Source: Mastigamoeba balamuthi
Taxonomy: Eukaryota; Evosea; Mastigamoebida; Mastigamoebidae
Direction of reading: 5' to 3'
Length of the DNA: 64,000 bases
NCBI GenBank assembly: GCA_902651635.1
Contig: CACRSC010000134.1
Coordinates: 392,899-456,898 of the forward strand
Positions 46,475-58,300 of the stretch are shown one piece after another. The notes beneath the pieces were generated by a model. The model did no database searches and was not told the DNA's origin. It saw only the letters and a list, made by a program, of their open reading frames with translations. Made by a program: the position numbers and the translations under genes. Every line of letters begins with the position of its first letter. The stretch's first letter is position 1.

Positions 46475-49400
46475 ATGGCCTCACCGAGGACGGTGTACAT
46501 GTCTTCGTACAAGACAGCGGCCCTGGCCGGCTCCCTCAGCAGCACGGCCTCCCAGGGCAGCCCCGTCATGGGCACCGCCGCCGCGCCCGACATCCCGCCG
46601 CCCTCTGCCTCCCGCACCTACACGACCAAACGTCTGGCCGCCCACCCGGTCTCTCAGTCCCGCTGACGTTGCTGCCCACGCAACAAATTGCCCCCCCGCG
46701 CCCACACCGCAGGCGGGAAGCAGTACGCGGGGCCCGCGGTGCCGCCGCTGGAGCCCGAGGTGGTGAACCAGTGCGCGCGGCACAGGTACCCCGCGTACGT
46801 GGCGCCCGACGGCGCGCTCTACGACGTCAACTACGGCCCGTACGCGCCCGCGGCGGCGCCCGCGCAGCCCTCGGACGCGGCCGCGGAGGTCTACGACGTG
46901 GGCGAGCTGGCGGGGCGCCTGCCCGCCGTGGCCACGCGCGGCGCGGCGGCCCTGGAGCCCGCGCCCGAGCCCGAGCGGTTCGAGAGCTACGACGAGTACG
47001 AGGGCGCGCTGCTGGCGTGGGCGGCGGGCACGCAGCGCGCGCTGGGGTACGCGGCGGCGCCGAGCGTGTGCGGGCGGCACTACAGCAGGCCGTCGACGGC
47101 GGGGGACGCGACGAGGCGCAAGGAGTCCATCACCGACGAGATCGTCGCCAAGGCCGCCACGGCCGACGACGGCGAGCGCGCGCTGGACGAGTGGCTGCTG
47201 CCGCTCAAGGAGGACCCGTGGGACGCGGCCCTCGTGCCCCCGCAGCCCCGCGCGCAGTTCTACGAGGACTTTGAGCGTGCGAGCGCCTCTGGCCAGATTC
47301 AATTCGAATCGCGATTCAGGGCTCAGCGAACCGCGCAGAGTACGAGGCCGCTATGAGGAGGTGGGCGATCGAGTGCGCGAAGATGGCCAGGATGCCGCCT
47401 GCCGTGTGGCAGCTGCCCGACGTGAGCGAGTGCCCGATCAAGCCAGCCAAGGCCCCGAGCGCCACGCCCGCTGTGGCGGTCCAGGGCCTCGACCAGCGGT
47501 CCGCTGGCGCCGTCGTGCAGGCCCAGCAGGCCGTCCGGCCCCCCTTTGTCAGCCCCCACATACTCGTCGTGCGTGCCACCCCGCCGTTGGCACGCCTTGC
47601 GCTCAAGAGGCAGCTGCCCGAGCAGAGGACGCCAGCCCCGATGAGGCTCAAGATAGTCGAGTCGTCGTGGCTGCCCAAGGCGGTGCACAGGTGGAGCCCA
47701 GAGCAGCCCTCCCGCCTCAGCGCCGACACCCAGAGGAAGCTGTCCACGCAGCTCGGCCTGGTCCTCTCTTGGCGCAGGAAGAACTACTCCGAGGCACGTG
47801 GCCATCTGCCTGCACGCCCCCACTCTCGTGTGCTTCGCCTGACACCCCCCCCTCCCCTCGCTGCAGAGCGGGTCGTCGTGGAACGAGCCCCTGACGCCGC
47901 CGTTCAAGGCGGACCTGACTGAGCTCCGCGCGCTCACGAAGCTCGACTGGGGCCGGGCGCAGAGCGCGCTGGGCGACCCGCTGGGCAGCAAGTACGCGCG
48001 CGAGGTCCGCGAGGACTACGAGATGTATGAGCAGGGCGGCCTTGCGCAGTCCCTGGAGGTGACGGACGCCGAGCTGGACGCGCGCCCGGAGCTGGCAGAC
48101 CTGTACTCCAAGGCAGAGGCGCAGGCATCGCTCATTTTCCGCCGAGTCCCCGTCGAGTTCAACGACATCCTGCGCCTCGCACGAAGCCAGCTGCACTTGT
48201 CCCAGTTCAAGAGGGTACCTGCACACCTTGCACCCCGTTTCCCTGCTCACCAGGCTTCCGTTTGCGCAGCTGCTGGAGAACGGGAATGCCAAACAGCAGG
48301 GCCCGTGGTTCAAGCCGCTGGCGGCTGTGGTGACCTCGTCCAACTTCCCGGAGCTCGTACAGGCGTGGGGCAATGCGCAGGACCCCACGGTGCTGGCCAA
48401 GCTGTCGTACTTCATCACCCGCGTGTTCCGCGGCAGCTACTCTCTCCTAACTCCGCTGAAGGACTCGCAAGGTATCGAGCGCATTTCCCGAGCTCATTGC
48501 CAGCGCTGACTCTTCTCTTGCCGCGCCAGACTGCGCCACTCTGTACACGCTCGCCCGGTGCACGCACTACGCGCAGGGCCTGCGCTACGACATCTTCCCC
48601 TTCTCGGACGAGGTGATGCCGACCCTGAGCCTCGCGCTCAAGGGCGACAAGGCGGCACTGGCGTTTGCCAGCCAGGTGTTCGTCATGTACTACGCCAAGA
48701 TCATCGGGCTTGCGCAGGGCGGCGACGGCCACATGCAGGCCACCGCGCACAGCCTCGAGGAGCAGCTCGGGGAGGCGCTCAGGAGCACCTCCGGGCGCGC
48801 TCTGGGGCCCCTGTTCGACGGCATCCGCCACCGCAACGCCCTGGCGAGCGGCGTCTGCCTGTTCGCCGTCCTGCAGCTCGCCAACAGCCAGGTCCCCTCT
48901 GTGCAGGCCTCGCTGCGGAGCGCCGACGCGAAGCTCGTCGAGAACCTGCGGCTGATGAGCTCGTCCAAGTTCACGCACACGAGGTTCGCCTGCAGGCGCC
49001 TGCTCGAGGTGATGCTGGGCGACGCGTGGAGGGGCTTCTTCCTCGACAGCTACGTCAACACGGCGCTCGTCTGGGACGACCTCCTGAAGAGCACGAGCCC
49101 CCGCGAGTCGGTCGCGATGGCGCGCAAGGCGTGCGTGTTCGCCCTCTCGCTGGCCGTCGACGAGAACTCGGCAGACACGGTCTGGGGCGTCTTCTGCGAG
49201 GGCCACTTCTTCAGCGCGATACAGGCGCTGCTCAGGTCGTCCAAGAGCCCCGGGTACCAGACAGAGGCGATCGCCGCGGTCCTGTGCAGGATGTGCAAGA
49301 AGGCGTGGGAGCTCAAGTTTGTGCAGCCGAGGTCCGAGAAGCTCAAGACGTCGTTCATGGGGCGCCGCACCATGCACGTGCTCGAGATACCCGTGTCGGA

Positions 49401-50165
49401 CAGGGAGACCGCGATGATCCTCGCCACCATCGCCAACCTCTCGTCCCACGACAAGTCCCCCGAGACGCGCGGAGGTAACCCCGCGAGCTCCTTTTGCGCA
49501 GCTGTTGCCTGCTCACTGCCTAACGTCCGGCCCCAGTCGTGCTCGCGATGCTGCGGGTGCTCATGAGGCACAAGGGCGTGTTCGACATTGTGAGGAGCGA
49601 CGCGAACCTGGCGTTCTTCAGCAAGCTGGTGGGGTGGTGCAAGGACGAGAAGAGCCGGATGCTGAACAAGAACGCGTGGAGGCTGCTGCACGAGCTGCTT
49701 GACTACCACGCGGGCGTGATCGAGATGCTGGACAAGTCGAAGCTGCTGACGCAGTTCACCGACATCATCAGCCCCGAGCACGAGGGCGCCGTGGTCATGA
49801 CCAACTCGCTGCACTACCTCGGCAAGCTCTTCACCATGTCGCTGAGCGAGCAGAAGAGGACGCTGATCGGGCTGCCGCTCCGGAGGGACGACGGCAAGTC
49901 GATCGACAAGGACCAGAAGCACCTGGCCTCGTTCTTCAAGGAGCGCATGCTCTTTGTCAAGCTGCACATGATGTACACGCGCATGTCGCTGCAGGGGTCG
50001 TACGGCGCCGCCTTCCAGCAGCTCGCCAAGGTCTTCTACCTGCTCATGACCGTCCCCGAGTGCCAGAAGCTCCTCAAGGACATCATGAAGCGCGACGAGT
50101 ACCGCGTGGGCCTCCAGCGCGTGTACGAGATGTACACAGCGCAAAAGGGGTTCTCGCTCTCGTGA
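46475..50165 (+). CDS. Large uncharacterised helical-repeat (ARM/HEAT-like) protein
   Basis: Seven exons (46475-46631, 46713-47276, 47327-47793, 47867-48214, 48270-48471, 48530-49474, 49537-50165) give 1103 residues. The first 450 residues are Ala/Pro-rich with conserved-looking islands (YDVNYGPYAP, ESYDEYEGALLAWAAGTQRA, VESSWLPKAVHRWSP). The C-terminal 600 residues are continuous amphipathic helices of the ARM/HEAT type (WFKPLAAVVTSSNFPELVQA, LSYFITRVFRGSYSLLTPL, LLHELLDYHAGVIEML, HLASFFKERMLFVKLHMMY). I do not recognise the family. It is probably a cytosolic or nuclear scaffold. Intron 3 (47794-47866) uses a GC donor after GAG, and no GT site keeps the frame. No membrane or signal sequences are visible. 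Confidence 0.75.
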
Positions 50166-50294
50166 ATGGCTGGCCAGTAGAGCTACAACACCGACGGGAC
50201 GGAATGCTCACCACTGATGTCGCGATGAACACATCTCGATTGTAGAGACAGACCCACTGCAAAGAGGGGGGGGAGAGAGAGGGAGGATCTCTCA

Positions 50295-51275
50295 TTACCA
50301 GCGGAAGGCACGGCCCTCATCCTTCTCGGCGAGCTCGACGACCCAGAGCCTCGCAGAGAAGACCCTGCGCTCCCTGGGGGCGGAGAGCACGAAGAACTTG
50401 TCGTTGAGCATCAGGAGGACCTCGCCCTCGCCCGGGAACTGGCTGAAGGCGCTGATGTCCTTGCCGTACTTGAGGTCGATCTTGAAGAGGACGGCCACGT
50501 GCCCCTCGTTCTTCATGGAGCTCATGACGCAGAACGAGAGGGCCGTGAGCATCCTGGTGCTCGTCGACGTGAAGCCCGACCAGTACACGTCCCTGTGCTC
50601 GACGTAGTTGTCGCGCAGGGCCTGCAGCGGCATGCTGAGCCCGCGCCACACGGTCGTCTTGCGCGACGACGACGGCTCGCGGTACAGCGGCAGCTTGCGC
50701 AGGCACGAGGTCAGGTAGAACGCGAACCCCATCAGCGGCTGCACGGCCTTCCTGTCGACCTCGCAGTAGTAGTCGTGCAGCGCCGTGTTGAGCGCCGCGT
50801 ACATGCCGCCCTCCTCCAGCGTGTACAGCACCAGCGCGTCGGCCTCGTCCGCCGTGATGCCGCACACCTCGACGAGCTCGGCGACCTCGGGCCTGGCCAT
50901 GACCGCCGCCTTGGCCTTGTTCAGCGCGACGACGGCCTGCGCCCTGTTGGGCACCGAGGCCATCGCGGCCGACAGCGAGCCGGGCGGCACGTAGCCCGCG
51001 AGGAAGTCGACGTCTGCGATGGGCCTGAGCACGGGCTCGACCGACCCGTGGTCGTAGTAGTGCGCAGAGGAGGCCGGGAGGGCTCCGTCGGTGGGGAGCG
51101 ACTCGAGCGAGGGGCTGTCGTCGGCTGCGGCCTTGGAGCTGATGCCCCCGTGGTCCGCGTCGTAGAAGAGCCGCTGCGACGACTTGAGGCGCTCCTGGAT
51201 GCGCGCGTCGAGCGCCTGGTGCGCCTCCTTGAGCTTCCCGAGCAGCCCGGGCTTGTGGTGGTGTGAGTCACCCAT
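50295..51275 (-). CDS. R-S-E class NAD:protein mono-ADP-ribosyltransferase
   Basis: An intronless frame of 326 residues. Residues 150-300 carry the arginine-specific ADP-ribosyltransferase signature: Arg211 in KTTVWRGLS, the STS element at 237-239 in YWSGFTSTST, and an E-x-E pair (Glu283, Glu285) in FPGEGEVLLM. The ARTT-loop E-x-E arrangement predicts transfer of ADP-ribose from NAD+ to arginine, as in animal ecto-ART proteins. Here there is no signal peptide or GPI signal, so it is probably intracellular. The N-terminal 90 residues are helical then disordered. The lack of introns contrasts with nearly every neighbour and may mean late arrival or retroposition. The true target is unknown. Confidence 0.82.
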   Translation of the reverse strand: MGDSHHHKPGLLGKLKEAHQALDARIQERLKSSQRLFYDADHGGISSKAAADDSPSLESLPTDGALPASSAHYYDHGSVEPVLRPIADVDFLAGYVPPGSLSAAMASVPNRAQAVVALNKAKAAVMARPEVAELVEVCGITADEADALVLYTLEEGGMYAALNTALHDYYCEVDRKAVQPLMGFAFYLTSCLRKLPLYREPSSSRKTTVWRGLSMPLQALRDNYVEHRDVYWSGFTSTSTRMLTALSFCVMSSMKNEGHVAVLFKIDLKYGKDISAFSQFPGEGEVLLMLNDKFFVLSAPRERRVFSARLWVVELAEKDEGRAFRW

Positions 51276-51319
51276 CTGTTCGCGTTCGCTGTCCGTTGTG
51301 TCGGGTGCGGGGAAGGTGG

Positions 51320-51420
51320 TTGTTGTTCAAAAAACTCACTACGTCACCGTAAGGGATTTTCCTCCGGGCATGATTTTTGGGAATAAGTATCTTGCTGGAA
51401 GATATTTGTGCCGGTACGTG
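51320..51420. promoter_or_regulatory. Divergent promoter region, ADP-ribosyltransferase / PIGG
   Basis: GGGATTTTCC, ATGATTTTTGGG, AAGTATCTTG and GAAGATATTTG lie in the 190-nt gap between starts at 51275 and 51466. Confidence 0.35.
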
Positions 51421-51465
51421 GCACAAACGCTCGTTTGCCTCGTCCCCCCGGGACAACAAAACACG

Positions 51466-54400
51466 ATGGCTGTGGCTCTGGTCTCGCCGCGCGTGTTCGG
51501 GTACCTGACGGTGCTCTTCGTCGCGCTGCCCGCGCTCGTGGGCGTCGCCGAGGTGGCCATCGGCTTCTTCCCCGTGCGCCCCGACGTCCGCCGCTCGTCC
51601 GATCTCGACGCCCTCGAGCGCAACTCGGGCATACCGCCGCCCCGCTTCACCCGCGCCGTGGTCCTCCTCGTCGACGCCCTCCGCGCCGACTTTGTCTACT
51701 CCAACGCCTCCAAGGTGCGGAACCACCACCCCCCCCTCTCGACCGCCTGGGCTGTCCTCCACAGACGGCTGGGCTGGCAGGCCACACCAGCCTGGTTTTC
51801 CTCGCCTGGCACTTCCGCTACTTTTCTCAGAACGCCCACGTGGCGCTCCTGAGGCGGGGAGCGCTCACACGGGACATCGCTGGTTCCGGTTAACTCCTGA
51901 CTCGCCACCCCTCGCCCTCGCCCCCCAGATGGACTTCACCAAGCTGCTGATCAGGCAGGGCAGGGTCTACGCGTACGAGGCGCGCGCTGCGGCGCCGACG
52001 GTGACGCTGCCGCGGATCAAGGCGCTGACGACGGGCGCGTCGCCGGGCTTCGTCGACGTCGTGCGCAACTTCGCTGCCAGCGACCTGCGCCAGGACAACG
52101 TCGTCCGCAGGCTGCGGGCGGCGGGCAGGCGGCTGGTGTTCTACGGCGACGACACGTGGCTGAAGCTGTTCCCGGCGTCGTCGGGGGTCTGGGAGCGGTC
52201 CGAGGGCACGACGAGCTTCGACGTGCGCGACACGACGACGGTCGACGCCAACGTCACGCGCAACCTCGACAGGGAGCTCGAGCAGCCGGGCAGCTGGGAC
52301 GTCATGGTGCTGCACTACCTGGGGCTCGACCACGTGGGCCACCTCGAGGGCCCCGCGAGCCCCCTGATGCCGCGCAAGCAGCGCGAGATGGACGCCGTCG
52401 TCCGCAGGATCTACGACGCCGTCCCCGACGACACGCTCATCGTCCTGCTGGGCGACCACGGCATGAGCCAGGTGAGCCAGCCCGGGCCCAGCCAGGGGCG
52501 GGTGGGACGGGGGGAGCCAACACGCACCGCGCAGAGCGGGAACCACGGGGGAGGGTCGGCGGAGGAGACGTCGACGGCGATGGCGTTCATCAGCAAGTCG
52601 TTCAATACCGGGAGGAGCGTTATCGACCCCGAGGCCATCGACCAGACGGACCTCTGCCCCACGCTGGCGGCCCTGATGGGCGTCCCGATGCCGCGCGAGA
52701 GCACGGGGGCCGTCGTGCGCTCGCTGCTGTCGTCGCTGATGCCGCAGCGCGACTACCTGCGCTCCCTCGAGCTCAACACGGTCCAGCTGCGGACGGTCCT
52801 CGAGTCGTACCGCAAGGACTCCCGCATCGAATCGCTCCTCAAGACGTCTGCCCTCTCCCACCTGCCTCCACCCCCTCCCCCCACGTCTCAGCATTGCGCT
52901 CCAGGGCCGTCCGCGCGAGGACGATGTTCAAGGACTTTGCGAAGAAGGGGGGCAACGACAAGGAGGCCGCCAAGGTGGTCGGCATGTTCTCAACGGTACC
53001 TCTTCTCTCTCGTCCCGCTTTCCTCTCTTCCTCTGGTCAGCTGACCGCTCAGTGCGTCCGCTGCAGTTCCTCGACGGCGCGAAGCAGAGGCTGTCGTCGG
53101 AGCAGGGGTCGCTCGACTGGTACCGTATCACCCTTGGGCTCGTGTGCCTGTTCCTCTCGGCCTTCACCTCGATCGCCATCCTGTGGGGAACGTGCCCGCC
53201 GACGAGCATCACCCCCCTCGTCAACAGACGTGCGTACTCGGTGCGCTCGGGGGGTCCGCGGCACTCAGTGGCAGCGTCTCTGTGCAGTGCCCTCTCTCTG
53301 GAGCATGTTCTCCGTCATCTTCGCGGCGCTGCTGTTCTTCGTCGGCCTGCACATGACGTACTGCATGGGCTCGGGCTCTCACGAGCGCTCGCGCATGTGC
53401 TCCGCCGACTCCTCCAACATCGTCGTCATCGGCATCTGCTGCCTGTCGGCCAGCGTCGTCCTTGTCCCTCTGCTGGGCACCCCGACGCTGCGCTACTTCC
53501 TCAGATACCGCCCGCCGTCGTTCCTCCGCGAGACCGCCGAGTCGATGGAGCCCGTGCCGCTGTCCCTGCAGTGGGCGGTCATCTGCGCGGGGACGCTGGT
53601 CCACTCGCTCAGCATGTTCTCGAGCAGCCTCGTCGAGGAGGAGCAGAGCACGTGGCGCTACCTCACGTCGACGCTGCTCCTCGCGTACTCTGCGGGGTCC
53701 ATCTTCCGCCCGCGCGGTCTCCGCGCCAACAAGGCCCCCGTGCTCGCGGCCGTCGTGCTCGTCCTGCACCGCGTGTGCAGCTCGTGGAACTCGACGGGGG
53801 CGCGCGGGACGCCCGGCCGCGGCGACGTTGCCGGCTTCCTCGACGACCCCTCCAACGCCGCGCTGACGCGCCTCACGTGCGTCCTCGCGTCGGTCGCGCC
53901 GGCCGTCTACGCGCACGCGTTCACGAGGACGTACAAGAACATGGTCGGGACGTGGGGCAAGCGCATCTTCACCGCCTCGGTCGTGGCCTCGTGCTTCATC
54001 GTGATGCTCTCGAAGCTGCAGGTGCCCTACGCGGGCGAGGTGGTCGTGGCCAGGATCCTCTACACGACCGTCGGCATCGGCTTCGTCGTGGGGCTGTTCT
54101 GGCCGCACTTTGGCAACGGCGATCGCGACTCCAAGGGCGCCCTGCACGTCACCGCCTCGCTGTGCACGGTGGCGCTCCTCCCGCTGCTGATGCAGCTGCA
54201 CAGGCGGCACAACATGATGCTCGTCGTCCTCACTGCCCTCCAGGCGCACCTCTTTGGCGACCTCGCCACCGGTACGCCCTCCCCCTCCCGCAGTGCTGCG
54301 CAGCGCCAGCGCCTAAGCGACCTCGCAGAGCTGGAGAACGGCAACGTCGTCCTGGAGAGCGTCCTCTCGAGGGTGGCCGCGATGATCTGGCTGTCCAAGA

Positions 54401-54906
54401 CGTCGTTCTTCAACTTCGGCAACTCCAACAGCATCTCGACGATCGACTTCAGCGGGGCCTACGCGGGCCTCGCGGACTTCAACATCTTCGTCGTCGGGAT
54501 CAACACGACGCTGATCACGTACACGGGGCCGATCATGTTCCTCGGCTTCACGGTGGCGATGATCGCGAGGCTCAACCACATGCAGTACCCCAGGAGCGCC
54601 GACGGCTTCGAGCAGGGTGCCCTGGGCGCCGCGCTGGCGCTGCTGTGCTCCGTCTGCCTGCCGCTGCTGTGCTCGGCTGCGTCGCTGGCCCTGCAGCACT
54701 CGCACCTGTTCGTCTGGAGCGTCTACTCGCCCAAGGTCGTCTACGCCGCCGCCGACCTCGTCTGCGCGTGCCTCGCCGCCGCGGTGCTCGCGTGGAACAG
54801 CTACGTCGTGCGCCTCCGCCTGCTCAGGTACCAGGCTGCCGAGCTGGCCACGATCCGCAAGGCGCAGCTCCTGCAGAACGCTGCCGCCAAGTCCAAGACA
54901 AACTAA
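51466..54906 (+). CDS. PIGG: GPI ethanolamine phosphate transferase 2 (PIGG/GPI7)
   Basis: Seven exons (51466-51714, 51929-52471, 52535-52806, 52905-52995, 53067-53229, 53288-54271, 54329-54906) give about 959 residues. The luminal alkaline-phosphatase-like domain has LVDALRADFVYSNAS, TVTLPRIKALTTGASPGFVD, FYGDDTWLKLFP, LHYLGLDHVGHLEGP and LLGDHGMSQ, with the metal-binding Asp/His set. LELNTVQLRTVL marks its end. About 12 membrane segments follow, including SSLVEEEQSTWRYL and FNFGNSNSISTIDF, both PIGG landmarks. It adds phosphoethanolamine to the second mannose of GPI anchors in the ER. Intron 1 is 214 nt. The short 57-nt intron 54272-54328 is in frame and could be retained, but removing it shortens a non-conserved insert. 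Confidence 0.92.
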
Positions 54907-55373
54907 ATAGCAAAAACCGTCTGCACCGCTTGTTCCTCTGAAAGACGGACCTCGGTTTTTCGCCGTTGTGCAGTCGTTTGCCTGCACCCTTCGACCTCGG
55001 CGCAGGTGTGGCGTGCCGCATTCGCTCTCGAGGCATCGGTGAGGCGGCTGATCTGAAGCGTGCGACGTGTCGCAATTAAGCGGCAAATAACCGTGGTTTC
55101 CGAACCGCTGTGCAGTTGATCAAAGGTGCAACGCCCAACTGACCTGGAATCTGGCCTCGGATAGCGTAACTGCCTGGACCAGTCTGCTCAGCAGCGGAAC
55201 CGACCCTGTCCCCGAAGGCATCCGCTGGCGAGGGCGCTTCTATCAAGTGGATTTCCGGTATCTTCTGGCGTGTGTGACGAAATCAGGCCCTTTTTCATAA
55301 CTTTTTCTGTTGGTTTCCGCCTGTGTGTGCTGTGTGCCGTGCGTGAGCGCTTGTGTGCCGCCGGGTGCACCAT
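54907..55373. other. Intergenic region without recognisable gene
   Basis: These 467 nt between PIGG and the HAD-repeat gene contain only short frames. I looked for tRNA boxes A and B and for long repeats and saw none. The right end, near GGTATCTTCTGG and ATAACTTTTTCTG, probably includes the promoter of the next gene. Confidence 0.5.
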
Positions 55374-58300
55374 ATGGAGGTCGAGAGCCCACGGGACTTT
55401 GAGAGAAGAGGCATGTCGCACAAGACCAAGAAGATACTGCTGGGAGTCCTCGGCGTCGCCATTGTTGTCGCCATTGCACTGGCCCTCGGCCTCTCGCTCG
55501 GACTGACCAAGGGCGACGACGACGACGACAAGCCCAGGCCCAACCTGCCTCCCGCGGACCCCCAGGGCGTCGTGCATGCGAGCAACATGTCCGTCGCCTC
55601 GGAGGTGCTTGCGGACCAGGATATCAAGACGGTGTTTTTCGACATCGACGAGACCCTCGTCGTCCCTCCCACACCCATAATCTGGGGCATGCCGTTCGCA
55701 GACAAGGGTACGCACTCTCACCTCAGCTGCTCGTCGGGCCCTCGGCGCGTCTTTTAAAACCTCTTCGCGATCCTCCAGTGACCGCCGAGATCGCCAAGAA
55801 GCTCGACTCGGACAACGCGACCGCGTGCCCCCGGGTGTACCCGATGGTCGAGCAGGCCATGTCCGACGCCTACTACGCCGCGCAAGCAAAGCCCGTCGAG
55901 GGAAATAACACCACGGCGATGCTGCGCGGCCTCACTGCCAAGGGCGTCCGCGTGTTCGCGCTGACCACTCGCTCCCTCGACGACCCCGCCGACATGAGCA
56001 GCGACCTGCTCCAGGAGCTCGCCGCGTGCGGCATCGACAACCAGCTGACACCACTGGACTCTTCGAAGTCGCGGACCGACGCGTGGCAGTTCGAGCTGCC
56101 GGCCAACTGCGGGTGCACCGGGAAGGTGATGATACGCGGGGGCATCATCTTCAACGCGCACTGCAACAAGGGCTGCGCGATGCTGGCCGTGCTCGACCGC
56201 CTGGGTGCCGTCGACGGTGGGGCTGCGCTGGTGGACGACACCAGGAAGAAGCTGCTCCAGGCGCAGCAGTACCTCAGGGACAACAAACCGGCGCTCAAGA
56301 CGGCGTACGTGCAGTACAACTACGTCATGGAGCACGAGGACCCCGCGGCAATCGCCATGCAGCTCGCGGACATATTCGGTAACGTCAAGGCCGGCATCGC
56401 CTCGCAGTATGCGAGCATCTGCCAGGCCCCGGTGCCACCGACACCGGTGATACCGCCTGCCGACTCGGAGGGCGTCGTACACGCGCATAACATGTCCATC
56501 GCCGAGGACGTGCTCGTGTTCAACGGAGTGAAGACGGTGTTCTTCGACATTGACGAGACCCTTGTCGTGCCACCAACCCCTATCATCTGGGGCATGCCTA
56601 TCTCCGATAAAGGTGAGCTAGCCCAGCAGCACGCGTTCTAATCCGTCTGACATCGCTTCTATGAATTAAGTGACTGCCGAGATCGCCCAGAAGCTCGACT
56701 CAGGCAACGCGAGCGCATGTCCCAAGGTGTACCCCATGGTCGAGCAGGCCATGTCCGACGCCTACTACGCTGCGCAGGCGAGGCCCGTAGAGGGCAACAA
56801 CACGATGGAAATGCTGCGAAGCCTTGCCGGCAAGGGCGTCCGAGTGTTTGCCCTGACGACCCGGTCGCTGAAGGACCCCGAGGACATGACCAGCGACCTG
56901 CTCCAGGAGCTCTCCGCGTGTGGCATCGACAACGAGCTGACCCCGCTGGACCCCGCAAAGGCGAGGACAGAGGAGTGGCCGTTCGAGCTGCCGGCCAACT
57001 GTGGGTGCACCGGGAAGGTGATGATACGTGGAGGCATCATCTTCAACGCACACTGCAACAAGGGCTGTGCGATGCTGGCCGTGCTCGACCGCCTGGGTGC
57101 CGTCGACGGTGGGGCTGCGCTGGTGGACGACACCAGGAAGAAGCTGCTGCAGTCGCACCAATACCTCAGGGACAACAGGCCGAGCCTCAAGACGACGTTC
57201 GTGCAGTACAACTACGTCATGGAGCACGAGGACCCCGTGGCTATCTCGATGCAGCTAGCGGACATCTTCGGATCTGTGAAGACCGGAATCTCATCCACAT
57301 ACCCTGGCGTGTGCCAGGTCCAGCCGCCCCAGCCGCCAGTCATCCCACCTGCCGACTCGCAGGGCGTCGTGCACGCGCACAACATGTCCATCGCCAAGGA
57401 CGTGCTCCTCTTCAACGGCGTCAGGACCGTGTTCTTCGACATCGACGAGACTCTGGTTGTGCCCCCCACCCCGATCATCTGGGGCATGCCCATCTCCGAC
57501 ATGGGTGCGCCCTGAAGCAAATACTGCCACCAAGGCTGACGCATCTCTGGCTCCTTAGTGACTGCCGAGATCGCACAGAGACTGGACTCGGACAACGCGA
57601 CTGCGTGTCCTCAGGTGTACCCGATGATCGAGCAGGCCATGTCCGACGCCTACTACGCCGCGCAAGCAAAGCCTGTCGAGGGCAACAGCACAATCGCGAT
57701 GCTGCGCGGCCTCACTGCCCAGGGCGTCCGCGTGTTCGCTCTGACGACCCGCTCGTTGTACGATGCCGTCGACATGACCAGCGACCTGCTCCAGGAGCTT
57801 GCCGCGTGTGGCATCGACAACGAGCTGACGCCTCTCGACCCGTCCAAGGCCAGGACTGACGAGTGGAAGTTTGACCTGCCGGCCAACTGCGGGTGCACCG
57901 GCCAGGTGATGATACGCGGGGGCATCATCTTCAACGCGCACTGCAACAAGGGCTGCGCGATGCTGGCCGTGCTCGACCGCCTGGGTGCCGTCGACGGTGG
58001 GGCTGCGCTGGTGGACGACACCAGGAAGAAGCTGCTCCAGGCGCGCCAGTACCTGAGCGCCAACAGACCGGCGCTCAACACGACGCTCGTTCAGTACGAC
58101 TACGTCATGGAGCACGAGGACCCCGTGGCGATTTCCAAGCAGCTGGCAGACCTCTTCGGCACTGTCAAGAAGGGAATGGCCTCCGAGTATCCGAGCGTCT
58201 GCCCGGCGCCTGCGAGCCTCCCGACTGCTGACTCGGAGGGCGTCGTGCAAGTGCACAGCATGTCGATCGCGTCCGACGTGCTCACCTCCGACGGCATCAA

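Noticed and set aside
54907-55373. Possible tRNA or structured RNA in the gap before the HAD gene
   Set aside because: No A box / B box pair or cloverleaf arms could be drawn. The local palindrome near 55093 is too short.
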